From Onchidella celtica (lineage: Eukaryota; Mollusca; Gastropoda; Systellommatophora; Onchidiidae): a stretch of 64,000 nt of DNA. The stretch lies in the NCBI GenBank assembly GCA_963931925.1, contig OZ007569.1, positions 42,998,521 to 43,062,520 of the forward strand. The letters run 5' to 3'. This document shows, in pieces, positions 49,301 through 56,512 of the stretch (within the stretch, counting starts at the first letter, position 1; every line of letters begins with the position of its first letter). The notes under the pieces are model-generated. The model did not search any database, had not been told where the DNA came from, and saw only the letters and a list, made by a program, of their open reading frames with translations. Both the position numbers and the translations under genes were made by a program.

Positions 49301-52300
49301 CCCCCCCCTCGCCCCCGTGCCTCCCCCACTTTTCTTTTCATTTGAATGAGAAAATATTTTTCAGTTAAGACAAACTGGTTTACAATGCAGTTCCAAATTT
49401 GAAGACACGCATTTACCCCGGAGTGAAGTTATCCTGAAAAAACTTTGTTCATTGATTTCCGCAGAGATTATAATCACGCGATATTTTCTGAAGGCAGGAT
49501 TAGATAATTGGCAAGCGTGTCCAATCGTTGTATTGAGTTGAAGGACTTAGATGCGACTGTTGTTCAGAAACATTGAGTTGCTACAGCACTTTCTCATGAG
49601 ATCATCCACTATAAGCTATGGCACTAGCCCATCAATCTTGCCAAATATGTTCCTTGCACCTAAGATCAGCTGCATCTAGATCTAGATCATGTCACGAGTG
49701 GAGTGAGTGCAATTAAGGGGATTGCTACAGAGCGGGTGTAGAATAAGAAGAGCTCACGACAGACGGATAGGAAAAGACGTGAAAGGGGAAGAGTAAAAAT
49801 AACTCATGCAGACAAGTGGGAAAAGCGTGCGTGTATGAGTGGTGTGGAAGTCTGAATGAGGCGAAAGCGCTGGATTACTATCACTGCAAGTTAGAAGGTC
49901 CTACGGATCGGACCTGTGAATAAGAGCCCATCGGGCGGACATAAAGGGAAGCAGTCGAGAAGACTAGTGAGAGTCTTTCCAGTTATGACTGGTATGTAGA
50001 ACGTTGATTGATTATTATGATTGATGTATTATATTATATTCGTCTATTACCATGATGTGAAGAAGTATATGTGAGGAATGTGGAAGTCCTTGATATTGGA
50101 TATAGCAATGTGCGCCACGAGCGATAGATGAAAGTGAGTTCATGGATTTGTAGCGCGAGTGAGTAGTGTGTACTCCGATGGAAGTGTGTTACCGTAAGAT
50201 GTGTGGTGAGTGAAAGGTGAACTAGTGTGTGTACGTTTCATGGGTTGTAAGGAGAGGTGGAGTGAATAGAAATGGTAGGGTATTATACCAATGTAATATT
50301 ATTCTTGTAGGTGTCGGGGACGGGCCGCAGAGCCACCTCGATGAGCACAGGAGATAGGCCAGCATAGGGCCGGAGGCCACACATAGGCCAGAAGTGAGGC
50401 TGTCAGTGCAGGACAGTAGAGGCACATAAAGTCGTGGCAGTCAGGCCACGGACAGGGACGTAGATATGAGAGTGAATGAGATACTATATTGTTGCCATGT
50501 TGATAGGCTAGTGAACTGATATTATGTTGTTGCCATGTGGATGGGCTATGGAAATAATAATGTGTTATTGCCCTGCTGAGGTGCTAGGGGAGTGCTAAGG
50601 TGTATGACAATAGGAAGGTGATATTGAGAGACTGCGGTGCCAGTAAATTATTAATGTGCTATTAAGACCCTGAGGGGAGAGGCTGAGGCCGAAGTGCCTT
50701 TAGGAGTAACTACCGGATTGTGGATCCGAGGGAGAGTGTGTGTGAGAATAAGGCCGTTGTACGGCAGTGCATTTCAATAATATAATGTATGTAATTGCGC
50801 TATTATATGTATAATTATGTTTAATAAATGTGTGAGTCTGATGGGTTGTTCTGTTAAGTGTTATACTTGGTTGTTCGTGATTGTTGTCCTGTCATACTTA
50901 TTACATCTCCCAGTCTGGGATTTGTGACAGATCACAGCAACACGACACTTGAATCTGAAGCAAAGACTAATAGATCTTATTGTTACACCACAATTCCTTG
51001 CAGAATACACAGTTGCAATAGGTGTCTTTAGGCCAGCTATGTGTAAAGAGTGACACAGAACGCAATTTCCGGTCACACTTTTCGACTCATGTCGGAACAT
51101 TTTCTTCTGTCCAACTCACTTGTGGATCACAATCAACGGACCTATTCAAAATATAGCGAACTTCAAAACCTTTTAAAATACATGTATGCCCACATACACC
51201 TTTACGCATATCTATGCGCATTATGATATTTTGTAGAATGTAAGGCTTAGCCTTTCATGATTTGATATTGGAGGCCTTACTTCCTTCATAATAGTATTCT
51301 GCATTTTGATACTTATCCCCCATCTGAATCATCGACTCACCAACTGACATGCTCTGGTCTATCCCCAGGAGACCGGTCGTGTTGGGCAGAAAATTGACCA
51401 TGCAGCACGACCATATGGAAAGGTCAGACATTACCCCAAACAGCTAATGATACGAGATTTCCTGTTTGTATTGGTTTGCTTATTTTTCTGAAGGCAACTT
51501 TGAATAAGTGGCAATCATGTCCAATCCAATGGTTCAGTTTCAGTTACATAACTAACATTTAGAAGTAGACTTTCAAGTGATGCTGCCTCACTAATTTTGA
51601 ATTTGTAGAAACACAATCAGAAAAAATATTTTTAGCAAAATATATAGAGCAGATTTTGTGTTTGCAAAAAGATGTTTAAAAAAAAAAAAAACAGCTTTTG
51701 AAATAAAATTTCATTTCAAAATTCGGACTACAAATTGTCCTAATCATAGTTGAAAGTGAACCACAACAAGATTTACAAACTATAAAAAAAAGGGAGAAAC
51801 TAGGGCAATATTGATGAGACGAAATAAAGTAGGAGATAATATTATTAGACGGACAGATATAAAAAAAAAAGTCATTAGTGAAGACTTCCTTTTCCATTTT
51901 CGATCGGGCTATGTATTGATAAACCAGTCTATTACTATTAGGCCGAATTCTTTTGTTTTGTTTTTTTGCTTTCGCAGGGAAAGAAATGGCCGTCATTCCC
52001 GACAGTCAGTGGTGAGGCACGAAGTTGTGGTAGTCCTGTTTAGTTTTTTGTTGAGTGCCAAAAAGAAACAAAAACGCCCATGTTGAAACCGCTGTTTGAA
52101 TACAATATGGATCAAATTTGATCTGATCGGTTTTCAAATGGTGGCAGTGGAAAGATAGGACTGTGTTTTCACGAATCAATACTACTTTTCGTCGTTCACC
52201 AATGGTAATTGTATGCCAGGCATTACAAAGCAAGGTCATTTTTAAGATACATGAACATGTAATCAGCATTTTTTTTTTGTTTAATTAGGGAAATCTCACT

Positions 52301-53314
52301 GGTCGGCATGCTCATTGTTATACCAAATATGACACTCTTTCTTTAGAAAAAGAAAACTTCAGTGAAGAAGGTGGATTATTTTACCATTCGCACATCACAA
52401 TTTCTAGCACCCGCACGCCAGTCTTCCCCAATTACTCATTTTTCTAACTTGTAGCTGTCATCATGGCCGTACTGAGAAGTTTTGGACCAATAAAACTTCC
52501 TCCATATTACATGATTATGTCATCTTTTGGCAACCATGGTAGTCGTTTCAAAAGATATGCTTTATTTTTCAAACAGAACAGGATTATGGTGAGATTTTCA
52601 ATGACACCTCGGAAACGTTGATTTTCAGGAGTTTCAACAAAAAGCCTGCTGTCAGTCTCAAAATTCGCGTGACCGACAAGAATATTAACTTTTGGGGCTT
52701 AAAGTGGTCACAGGCAAAGAATACTCTATCCTGTTGTTTGTTTATTTACTTTATTTACCGTTGCCTTGTGTCTTGGTGCTGTTTTGTCCGCCATGTATGT
52801 TTTAACGCTATTTATTTTGCCGCAGCCGCCGGTTCCACCTAATGGTCCAGCTCAGCCCAAGAAAACGCCACAAGTAATAACAGAGATTCAGAATGACACT
52901 AGAGAGGGGATGGCTACTACAAAAGCCGCCGACAACGCCAACAACATTGCTAACAAGGACGCGCCGGAGCAAGTCGGGTATCCAGGTACCAAAAAAGACA
53001 ATACGCAGGAAACGGAAAATGAAACGGCACCGTCATCAGTGGCATGCTCAGATGCAGAGGGAGAAGTGCACGCCGGCCCTCATGTCAGTAAAGACGGGCT
53101 AGCCCAAACAAGACCGGATTACAGAAGGTCACTCATCGCGGCTTTTACAGAGGAAATTCGGAAACTGGTACAACAAGTAAAGAAGAAGAAGAAATCTGGC
53201 CGTGTCATCGGTTGGCGTGAAATTGCTTCTGCCATGGATCGTTTTTTCTTCTGGGTATTTTTGTTTGCCACCACCTTCGTCAATATAGCAGTGATGTTCT
53301 TGTGGCTTAACTGA
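29985..53314 (+). CDS. Divergent nicotinic-acetylcholine-receptor-type Cys-loop subunit, 10 exons plus a duplicated cassette
   Basis: A pentameric ligand-gated channel subunit of the plasma membrane. Exons 29985-30127, 32834-32878, 36803-36912, 37755-37934, 44873-44989, 46829-47073, 47561-47726, 51369-51422, 51978-52011 and 52826-53314 join in a single frame (about 527 residues). The alternative cassette 48717-48764 adds or replaces 16. Seen in order: LLTNYS and PVRNQS of the first strands; the classic 45-bp exon; WKPD (loop A); a canonical 13-residue Cys loop (C-x13-C, with YPFD); PNGEWD; M1; M2 starting after CGER; M3; a charged loop of more than 130 residues; an amphipathic helix and TM4 ending FLWLN. 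The -1' Glu suggests a cation channel. It lacks the loop-C Cys-Cys pair, has Tyr for the loop-D Trp, Glu in loop A and Glu at M2 10'. It is therefore probably not a classical ACh-binding alpha subunit. The signal-peptide exon is missing. Confidence 0.93.
30617..30862 (+). mobile_element. Helitron-like 3' fragment
   Basis: It matches the 3' 240 bp of 26519-26983: TTATCACTTCCTGCGATGTG, CCCGTGCGCAAATCAT, GCAGGTCCATAATAA and CACCCAGAACTGAAAC. It ends with hairpin CCCGGGCTGGGCCGGG and CTAG before T, a textbook Helitron terminus. The 5' half is absent. Confidence 0.6.
31542..32726 (-). mobile_element. Solo LTR, family L1 (minus)
   Basis: The 1185-bp unit begins TGTCGCAAATCCCAG and ends CACTCGTGACA. 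It is flanked on both sides by the direct repeat GTGTC (31537-31541 and 32727-32731), a perfect 5-bp target duplication. It is the reverse complement, with divergence, of 49690-50929. No internal retrotransposon sequence lies beside it, so it is the product of LTR-LTR recombination. Confidence 0.92.
32834..32878 (+). CDS. Receptor 45-bp exon (loop D)
   Basis: The acceptor is tttccag and the donor GTAAGT. Exactly 45 bp, phase 0/0, encoding NIKQQHMIANSYLKI. Nearly all nicotinic genes have a 45-bp exon here, reading like DEK-Q-L-TN-WL. The position of the conserved binding-site Trp (N-x-W-L) is Tyr here (N-S-Y-L). Confidence 0.92.
32879..33477 (+). other. Receptor intron, no feature seen
   Basis: Contains an A17 run (32987-33004) and a G-rich patch (33362-33380). 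Confidence 0.5.
33478..35011 (-). mobile_element. Tc1/mariner transposon, inactive
   Basis: 1534 bp with perfect 25-bp terminal repeats (CTCATGATCAAAAGAAACGC then gaaaa) and TA on both sides (33476-33477, 35012-35013). The perfect ends contrast with the broken transposase gene inside. Confidence 0.93.
33670..34703 (-). pseudogene. Tc1/mariner transposase (DD34E), broken
   Basis: Reading leftward: an N-terminal paired-like HTH region (MPRLSVENRERAIGRLEAGD, then STIYRLRERF); the first catalytic Asp in ILFTDESLF; the second in TQDNARAHTA; the Glu in SPDLNPIEHLW, with 34 residues between the second Asp and the Glu. The frame is interrupted by a TGA after GQRIS (at about 34405), further stops near 34065, and a frameshift near 34010. 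A full-length Tc1 transposase is about 340 residues, the length spanned here, so the damage is point-like and not deletional. It is probably non-functional. Confidence 0.93.
35196..35282 (+). repeat. Interspersed repeat shared with 28095-28215
   Basis: See the entry at 28095. A GAGCACTTGCAGTGA-TTGTTTAGCAA phrase is duplicated around it (35177 and 35291). Confidence 0.5.
35340..36176 (+). other. Receptor intron, no feature seen
   Basis: AT-rich DNA without recognised repeats or genes. Confidence 0.45.
36177..36752 (-). mobile_element. CR1/L2-like LINE 3' end, 5'-truncated
   Basis: On the - strand, YGVVCWGGNV, PYFDELYSGPCIKK, DPQHPLNKEYIRS and TERYFKSFIPSSTRMLQ (stop at 36454-36456) are typical of the reverse transcriptase C-terminus of CR1/L2-group LINEs. 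A 3' UTR and an ATAAG simple-repeat tail (36177-36198) follow. Near 36690 an indel breaks the frame. A CA/TA microsatellite lies at 36288-36340. Confidence 0.75.
36803..36912 (+). CDS. Receptor exon: loop A
   Basis: The acceptor is ctatttctcag and the donor GTAAGT; phase 0 in, 2 out. It encodes SWQDEFLQWNPAEYGGIEEL and VWKPDVMLEN. The SW-D--LQWNP and WKPD blocks are diagnostic. The aromatic residue normally two after the WKPD-hydrophobic pair (Y in WKPD-LLYN) is Glu here. Confidence 0.93.
37314..37356 (+). repeat. (GTT)n microsatellite
   Basis: About 13 perfect GTT units in the intron between receptor exons. Confidence 0.95.
37372..37612 (+). repeat. Interspersed repeat R2, copy 1
   Basis: It shares TATTT-CCAT--TGTTGT-TGTGCATTTTTG, TTTTCGAGAAAATGAGGAT, GATTGGAATGAC and AAAATC-GCAAAATG with 48118-48345. 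No coding frame or inverted ends were seen. Confidence 0.65.
37755..37934 (+). CDS. Receptor exon: Cys loop
   Basis: The acceptor is gtgacag and the donor GTGAGT; phase 2 in, 2 out. It encodes LGTNHTLVSVMYTGVVHWTP, then SETSC and YPFDIQIC. The two Cys are separated by exactly 13 residues, with the family YPFD inside. The loop-B Trp appears in RFLAWMRT. Confidence 0.95.
38322..39295 (+). pseudogene. LINE endonuclease domain (5' part of ORF2)
   Basis: The frame shows the APE-like endonuclease motifs MHWNAEGIN (metal Asn), CIQEAHL (catalytic Glu) and LIACGDFNSHSQTWGY (GDFN). It begins with a Pro/Ala-rich leader. The final SDH motif region is degraded, and the frame is then cut by the R1 insertion. 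The endonuclease would nick target DNA to prime reverse transcription. Confidence 0.85.
39296..39687 (+). mobile_element. R1 repeat inserted in the LINE
   Basis: A close match to 19475-19835, separating the LINE endonuclease frame from AAKVTIPRGARKNY of the region before the reverse transcriptase. The insertion shows that R1 moved after the LINE. An A-run (39359-39373) and a poly-C run (39598-39607) lie inside. Confidence 0.8.
39690..41423 (+). pseudogene. LINE reverse transcriptase, frameshifted
   Basis: RT blocks in order: KSPGADGITNEMIKK, RNYRPISLTSCLCK, DQQAGFRQ, VWVDLGKAFDKVW, VPQGGVISPTIF and ALYADDLVMWC (YADD active site). A TAG follows NNPGL near 39838. The frame breaks near 40725 and a 117-bp tandem duplication covers the VPQGGVISP block (units 40732-40848 and 40849-40965). 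The reading frame switches again before 41423. Confidence 0.88.
40732..40965 (+). repeat. 117-bp tandem duplication inside the RT domain
   Basis: Both units start AGCTGGATGGATGTCAAAGC and run to GATCTAGTTCAAGAACTAC. The first unit reads CACAGGAAGGAGTAATATCA, the second CACAGGGAGGAGTAATCTCA. The first copy is out of frame. Confidence 0.9.
41318..42607 (+). pseudogene. LINE RNase H domain and C-terminus
   Basis: An open frame of 429 codons overlapping the end of the RT frame. RNase H motifs with all four acidic residues are present: VYTDGSAENA (D), YGSEAKALM (E), FLTDARSVLEAL (D) and SHCGVPGNEKADQLAKEG (His and D). A Cys-rich tail (CECSQSPQNTEHVLQNC) follows, as in I/Nimb-type elements. Confidence 0.9.
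42641..43320 (+). other. Receptor intron, no feature seen
   Basis: An AC-rich simple stretch (43257-43285) is the only feature noticed. Confidence 0.45.
43325..43880 (+). pseudogene. Jockey-like LINE endonuclease relic
   Basis: The + strand, allowing frameshifts, reads GDCNAQSPISG, then LFLDNDKTLNYLHPPTGTRT and INFTPLHLSLSPD. This matches the GDFNAH-x-LWG, LND-x-PTY and G-R-AIDLT end of Jockey/CR1-type endonucleases. Several stops are present. It is a small 5' fragment unrelated to the LINE at 38-42 kb. Confidence 0.55.
43925..44215 (-). pseudogene. LINE RT C-terminal relic
   Basis: On the - strand: SETWRGTKINTKKLQTFTNR, CLRNILHTG, NRRRRSIDAEVKAAGMTWTE and RVRWRSVVATLCSSRN. This is the SE-W-L-K-L-T-F-NRCLR / TW-E--A-DR-RWR--V--LC-TR signature common to RTE-like and related LINEs. 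It is a tail fragment; a poly-C run (43899-43908) lies just beyond it. Confidence 0.6.
44216..44872 (+). other. Receptor intron, no feature seen
   Basis: No recognised sequence. Confidence 0.45.
44873..44989 (+). CDS. Receptor exon: loops F and C
   Basis: The acceptor is tttctccag and the donor GTATGT; phase 2 in, 2 out. It encodes TVSVVPETAAVNVDDLMPNG, then EWDITSTSAQETHYPSTYR. The PNGEWD block is family-standard. Between EWD and the pre-M1 Arg there is no Cys-Cys pair and no C-x-x-x-Y loop-C signature; only HYPSTY remains. This argues against an agonist-binding alpha subunit. Confidence 0.9.
44990..45875 (+). other. Receptor intron, pyrimidine- then G-rich
   Basis: C/T-rich at 45040-45210, G-rich at 45430-45540, T15 at 45599. 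No gene seen. Confidence 0.5.
45876..46708 (+). repeat. 27-bp minisatellite, about 31 units
   Basis: The unit is gtgtcatataaacccgctgg followed by gatttaa, 27 bp. Units up to about 46420 are nearly identical; those from about 46515 to 46708 are strongly diverged. Because 27 is three codons times three, both strands stay open (+: CHINPLGFK repeats over 45866-46519; -: RVYMTLKSQ repeats). These frames are repeat artefacts in an intron. The array ends 120 bp before the M1-M3 exon. Confidence 0.97.
46829..47073 (+). CDS. Receptor exon: M1, M2 and start of M3
   Basis: The acceptor is tctcctcag and the donor GTAAGT; phase 2 in, 1 out. M1: FFHIPATIIPVMLLSTLKCL followed by VFILP. M2 follows CGER: MGVITTLLLEFTIYLSIVTD. 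Counting R as 0', Leu is at 9' as in most nicotinic channels, and 10' is Glu where Ser or Ala is usual; 20' is Asp. The VPATSD link to M3 is canonical. Glu at -1' predicts cation selectivity. Confidence 0.95.
47074..47560 (+). other. Receptor intron, no feature seen
   Basis: AT-rich; ends in a pyrimidine tract and CTAG at 47560. Confidence 0.7.
47561..47726 (+). CDS. Receptor exon: M3 and start of intracellular loop
   Basis: The acceptor is atttttctctag and the donor GTAAGA; phase 1 in, 2 out. It encodes IYLAVLLGLSTTSVVCAGVV (M3), then LNVHFRDPDQPIPQ, matching the LN-HHR-P rule after M3 of nicotinic subunits (His-Phe-Arg here), then an acidic segment GEDETDSRKG. Confidence 0.93.
48118..48345 (+). 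repeat. Interspersed repeat R2, copy 2
   Basis: Homologous to 37372-37612, in the same orientation and the same gene. See that entry for shared blocks. Confidence 0.65.
48717..48764 (+). CDS. Receptor cassette exon, copy 1
   Basis: The acceptor is atgcag after CTCTGGTCTAT and the donor GTCAGA; 48 bp, phase 2/2. It encodes about 16 residues (QPSAWRKSTPHDNMET). It is paralogous to 51369-51422, with the similarity extending into both flanking introns (CTGGTCTAT upstream, GTCAGACATT-CC-AAACA downstream). Either copy, both or none keeps the frame. The donor context AAC|GTCAGA is weaker than that of copy 2. The upstream tract is poor in pyrimidines. Confidence 0.5.
48765..49689 (+). other. Receptor intron; flank of duplicated cassette
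   Basis: Positions about 49480-49560 (TTTTCTGAAGGCA, GTGTCCAATC) match 51485-51545 downstream of cassette copy 2. The stretch between (about 48800-49470) has no counterpart there. A poly-C run lies at 49298-49308. Confidence 0.5.
49690..50929 (+). mobile_element. Solo LTR, family L1 (plus)
   Basis: 1240 bp, starts TGTCACGAGTGGAGTGAGTG, ends CTGGGATTTGTGACA, with perfect 5-bp target duplication GATCA on both sides (49685-49689 and 50930-50934). An AATAAA signal lies at 50823-50828, fixing the orientation. It is 55 bp longer than the other copy at 31542-32726. Confidence 0.93.
50935..51368 (+). other. Receptor intron upstream of cassette copy 2
   Basis: Positions 51325-51368 (CCATCTGAATCATCGACTCA, CTCTGGTCTAT) resemble 48661-48716. 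Nothing else was noticed. Confidence 0.5.
51369..51422 (+). CDS. Receptor cassette exon, copy 2
   Basis: The acceptor is tatccccag and the donor AAG|GTCAGA; 54 bp, phase 2/2, encoding RPVVLGRKLTMQHDHME plus the first two bases of Arg. It joins M3 exon (GG|) to the mini-exon at 51978 (AG|G) without breaking the frame. Both cassettes carry an R-K-x-T type basic-Thr motif, a possible kinase site (inference). Confidence 0.65.
51423..51977 (+). other. Receptor intron, no gene seen
   Basis: Contains A-rich runs near 51676, 51785 and 51861 and ends in a strong pyrimidine tract. Confidence 0.6.
51978..52011 (+). CDS. Receptor 34-bp mini-exon
   Basis: A strong acceptor (TTTTTTTGCTTTCGCAG) and donor GTGAGG; phase 2 in, 0 out. 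It encodes R-ERNGRHSRQSV. Its phases are exactly what is needed to connect the cassette exon (phase 2) to the last exon (phase 0), which is the main evidence for it. Confidence 0.65.
52012..52825 (+). other. Receptor intron, no other feature
   Basis: An open stretch at 52618-52790 after TTTTCAG was considered as an exon but does not carry a compatible frame to the next exon. Confidence 0.5.
52826..53314 (+). CDS. Receptor terminal exon: cytoplasmic loop, MA helix, TM4
   Basis: The acceptor is tattttgccgcag; phase 0. It opens PPVPPNGPAQ, runs through a polar disordered loop with PKKTPQ, NKDAPE and many acidic residues, then a basic amphipathic helix (IRKLVQQVKKKKKSG) and TM4 (RFFFWVFLFATTFVNIAVMF), ending FLWLN with TGA at 53312-53314. 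The W-x-EIA-x-x-x-D-RF-FW-F order before TM4 is standard for nicotinic subunits. An ATTAAA lies at 53420-53425. Confidence 0.93.
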   Translation, partial: PPVPPNGPAQPKKTPQVITEIQNDTREGMATTKAADNANNIANKDAPEQVGYPGTKKDNTQETENETAPSSVACSDAEGEVHAGPHVSKDGLAQTRPDYRRSLIAAFTEEIRKLVQQVKKKKKSGRVIGWREIASAMDRFFFWVFLFATTFVNIAVMFLWLN

Positions 53315-54125
53315 CGTCAGCGCAATACATGCCCCGTTTTGCACAAATGAACCTGTAGGGCATTATACATTTTTGAATCGAAAAAGTCAGTCGTTTGAAG
53401 TGAAGACGAAACAAAGTAATTAAATGTTGTTTCATTTCCTTGGATAACCACCTGTGATGTCATACAAGACACAATGCTTTTCACTGTGATCCAGATCATT
53501 TGTATAAATATCTCTTCGAACGGCCTATAATGGCTTACATAAAATCTGTCTGTCGGCAGGAATTGCCATTCCACCTGAGTTTTAAAATATGGCAGATGAT
53601 GACATGATCATCTAGGACCTTTGTAACGTATCCAGTTGAGTTGTTTGAGACTTGCTCGCGTTGAAATAGTTCTCATTTCGCCTACACTTCGTTTCGTCAT
53701 GGCGGGAGGCGAGGCAACTGGGCCAGTTGGAATGGTCCTACGCTATACGATTTTGAGGGGGGAGGAGCATACTCTCTATGGTGCAGGCAAAAGGGGTGGA
53801 CCCTTTGATTCTTACTTATGGTGTGAAAAGAGTCAGTGGGAATCCTTTAGCAAAATAATATGATCTTAAAGAAAATTCATAAATTAAAACCGATCATACA
53901 CATAAATAGATGTGAGTGCGGTAACAGAAATCAACGTATATATTCGAAATTTATCATATAAATATGTGTAGATTAAATTCAAACAAAAATGCTTGATGGG
54001 CATTTCCCATCTGGCCTGAGGTTGTTCCCCGCTTTGCAATGGGATGGTAAGATGGACGAGCAGTCTAAGGATTACCACGAGATTATAGCGCCCAGTGGGA
54101 ATAAGAGGCACGTATTAATTAAACT
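53315..54125. other. Receptor 3' UTR and intergenic DNA
   Basis: No gene recognised. The 3' end of the transcript is not defined; ATTAAA near 53420 is a candidate polyadenylation signal. Confidence 0.45.
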
Positions 54126-54129
54126 GAAT

Positions 54130-54480
54130 CTTAATAATAATAATAATAGATAGCATTTATATAGCGCTTCATGCCGTTAACACACAGGCTCTAAGCGCTT
54201 TACAACACTAATATCATATAAATCACACACACACAATATACAGGCATACTAAAAAAACTAGATGGACATTCAGAGTGTAAAAAGATGACTCTTAAGCTGA
54301 TGTTTAAAGGTCATAAAATTTTCAGTCTCTCTCAGAGACAGAGGCAGAGAATTCCAAATCTGAGGCCCTTGAAAAGAAACAGATTTTTCACCCATGGTCT
54401 AAGGGACATCTTAGGAATTTTAAACTTTCTTCCCAACTAAGACATTTGTGTGGACTGACTCTTCTCGTGATAGAGAAGCC
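54130..54480 (-). repeat. Interspersed repeat with TTTATATAGCGC motif
   Basis: An AAT microsatellite followed by GCATTTATATAGCGCTTCAT and CTCTAAGCGCTTTACAACAC, then a body with CAGAGAATTCCAAAT. This pair of motifs beside a trinucleotide tail recurs in retroposon 3' ends of many marine invertebrates (from memory); orientation is inferred from the tail. Confidence 0.4.
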
Positions 54481-54519
54481 AAGTGCACAATATAAAACCA
54501 TGAATTGGTCACTTGGATT

Positions 54520-54556
54520 TTTTGTTGTTGTTGTTGGTGGTGGCGGTGGTGGTGGT
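54520..54556 (+). repeat. (GTT)n/(GGT)n microsatellite
   Basis: ttgttgttgttgttggtggt followed by ggcggtggtggtggtgctg. Confidence 0.9.
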
Positions 54557-55051
54557 GCTGTTGGTTTTCTTGTTCAGTTACGTCCTGGCCCCTTCCATAC
54601 TTTCGCGAATATATAGAATGGAGAATTTTGTCATCCTTGATAGGGACAATAAAATTTGAGATCCTGCATAGAAGATAAAATCGTCAAAGTTCTCTAGATA
54701 CCTGGGGAAACGCTAAGACAAGAAAGTCTGGTTTGGTGGATGTTCAGGCAATATTCAAAACTAATTCTCATCTAAAATGTAAGAAATTTCATTTGGCATT
54801 AATTAATAGTAGACGAAACTGCACCGAAAAGGCAGTGATGAACAATTGTCCAACATTTTGTTTTCCGTCGTCATCTTCCGCGAAAATGAAGGAAATCTGT
54901 TTTCCTTCCGTTGCAAGGCCGATCTCAGGCCAGGTGTTAAATCTGAGATAATTCATTATAATGCATGCTCTTAGTGGGGCCATCCTAACGTCATTATGGA
55001 CCTGTGGGCAGATTCTGCCCAGTGTGCCCATGCGCAGAGACGGCTCTGCTT

Positions 55052-55299
55052 CTTAGAATGACAAGTTTCTATCTCCACTTGTTGGTTGAAATGAGTTACT
55101 CTACACACAACTTCTTCAGCCCGTGTCCATTGTGTGTCAAGGTATCACTATCAGGCCTCAGATTCGGTTATTCAAGCATTTCTAAAAAAGAAAAAAGCAA
55201 GAAAAACAGTGGTCTCATCAAAAGCTATGACGTCATGAAACTTCAGGCATCAATTTCTCAAAAGTTGACGGAAGAGAGATAGAACCTTGTCATTCTAAG
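55052..55299. mobile_element. MITE with CTTAGAATGACAAG ends
   Basis: The inverted ends are CTTAGAATGACAAGTTTCTA-TCTC and GAGATAGAACCTTGTCATTC-TAAG over about 24 bp; total 248 bp with no coding capacity. Half-copies occur at 9471-9546 and 28499-28570. A further end fragment may be near 17650. Confidence 0.7.
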
Positions 55300-55377
55300 C
55301 GGACGATTGTCTACTTCAGTACCCACTGTTCAAATGTAAGGTAGAGAAAGTGTGTTGTCTGGGCACGGCATCGTAGG

Positions 55378-55402
55378 ACAGAGAGAGAGAGAGAGAGAGA
55401 GT

Positions 55403-55454
<52 letters not shown>
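55378..55454 (+). repeat. (GA)n microsatellite
   Basis: About 36 GA units with a few T interruptions. Confidence 0.97.
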
Positions 55455-55455
<1 letters not shown>

Positions 55456-56512
55456 GATTAGCATAGTTCATTTAGAAAGAATGCTGCGGTACTAGGAGGC
55501 TCTCAAATTGTGTTGTTGCTGTTGTTGATGTTTTTAAAAAAAGCATATTATATCAATGGTTTTATTGATACCCCTTCCCTCATTCTTGCCAAGCTCACTT
55601 GTAATAGAGCCATGTGCTAAATAAGGCCATTACCCGTGTGCTAAACAGGGCCGCTACCGATTTCCATAGTTTGAGACCTCCCCGTGGCTATGTCAGACCG
55701 TCATGCCCATGAAGACTGACTAGAAAGAAGACACGAGCGAAGATAAAATGAGAGAGAGAGATAGGTGGAAGAGATCCCCCCCCTCCCCAAGGAGAAGTGA
55801 TTTTTTGGTTGTTTCTCTTCATATATCATAGTTAGGCCTGTACTATAACGTGATATGCAAATTTTCATTTATACTGCCCTGTCACGATTGTTCTATCATA
55901 CAAACCGTTTTCGGTACTGGAGATCTCAGAAACCGAATAATCGATGCTGTAAAGTAAAGCAGTAATTTCTTTGGACCCATATTTATTGCATTTACTTTCT
56001 ATCTTTATGAATAAACATAGTATTGTGCTTAAATCATTATTATTTCGTTTTTCTTTATACGTGCGTCCTGAACAGCTTCATATTATCATAATCAATAGCT
56101 GATAATACATTTCTAATACACGTTGATCTATTTTTTGTAGAATGTCCAATGTTGTTAACTTATTTCAGGTGTCAGAGTGTTTGTTTGTGTCATTATTGCT
56201 GGGGTTGTGCTTGTTGTGTCATCAACTATCATTTGAATAACTGACGATTTTTCTTCAAGCACGCATGCACGCACACACACGTGCACACACACACGCACAT
56301 GCACACACACACATCATAAAACATGATTATCAAATTTAAACACATGAACAAGATGAGTAAAAAAGAAGAAAAAAAACCCAAACCAAAGCATCCACGACAA
56401 AAGATGCATGTAGAATCATTCAACGGCCACAGTAGACGTAATTATTTCATCTCAGTTAAGTCAATGCCTTTTGTTATTATGTACAAACAATGCCAGACCT
56501 TGGAACAGCTAG
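55455..56512. other. No gene recognised
   Basis: A (CA)n-rich stretch at 56260-56315. No recognised family. Confidence 0.5.

Noticed and set aside
52618-52790. An extra receptor exon after TTTTCAG at 52610-52628
   Set aside because: Its frames do not connect phase 0 to phase 0 without a stop, and its peptide does not resemble a receptor loop.
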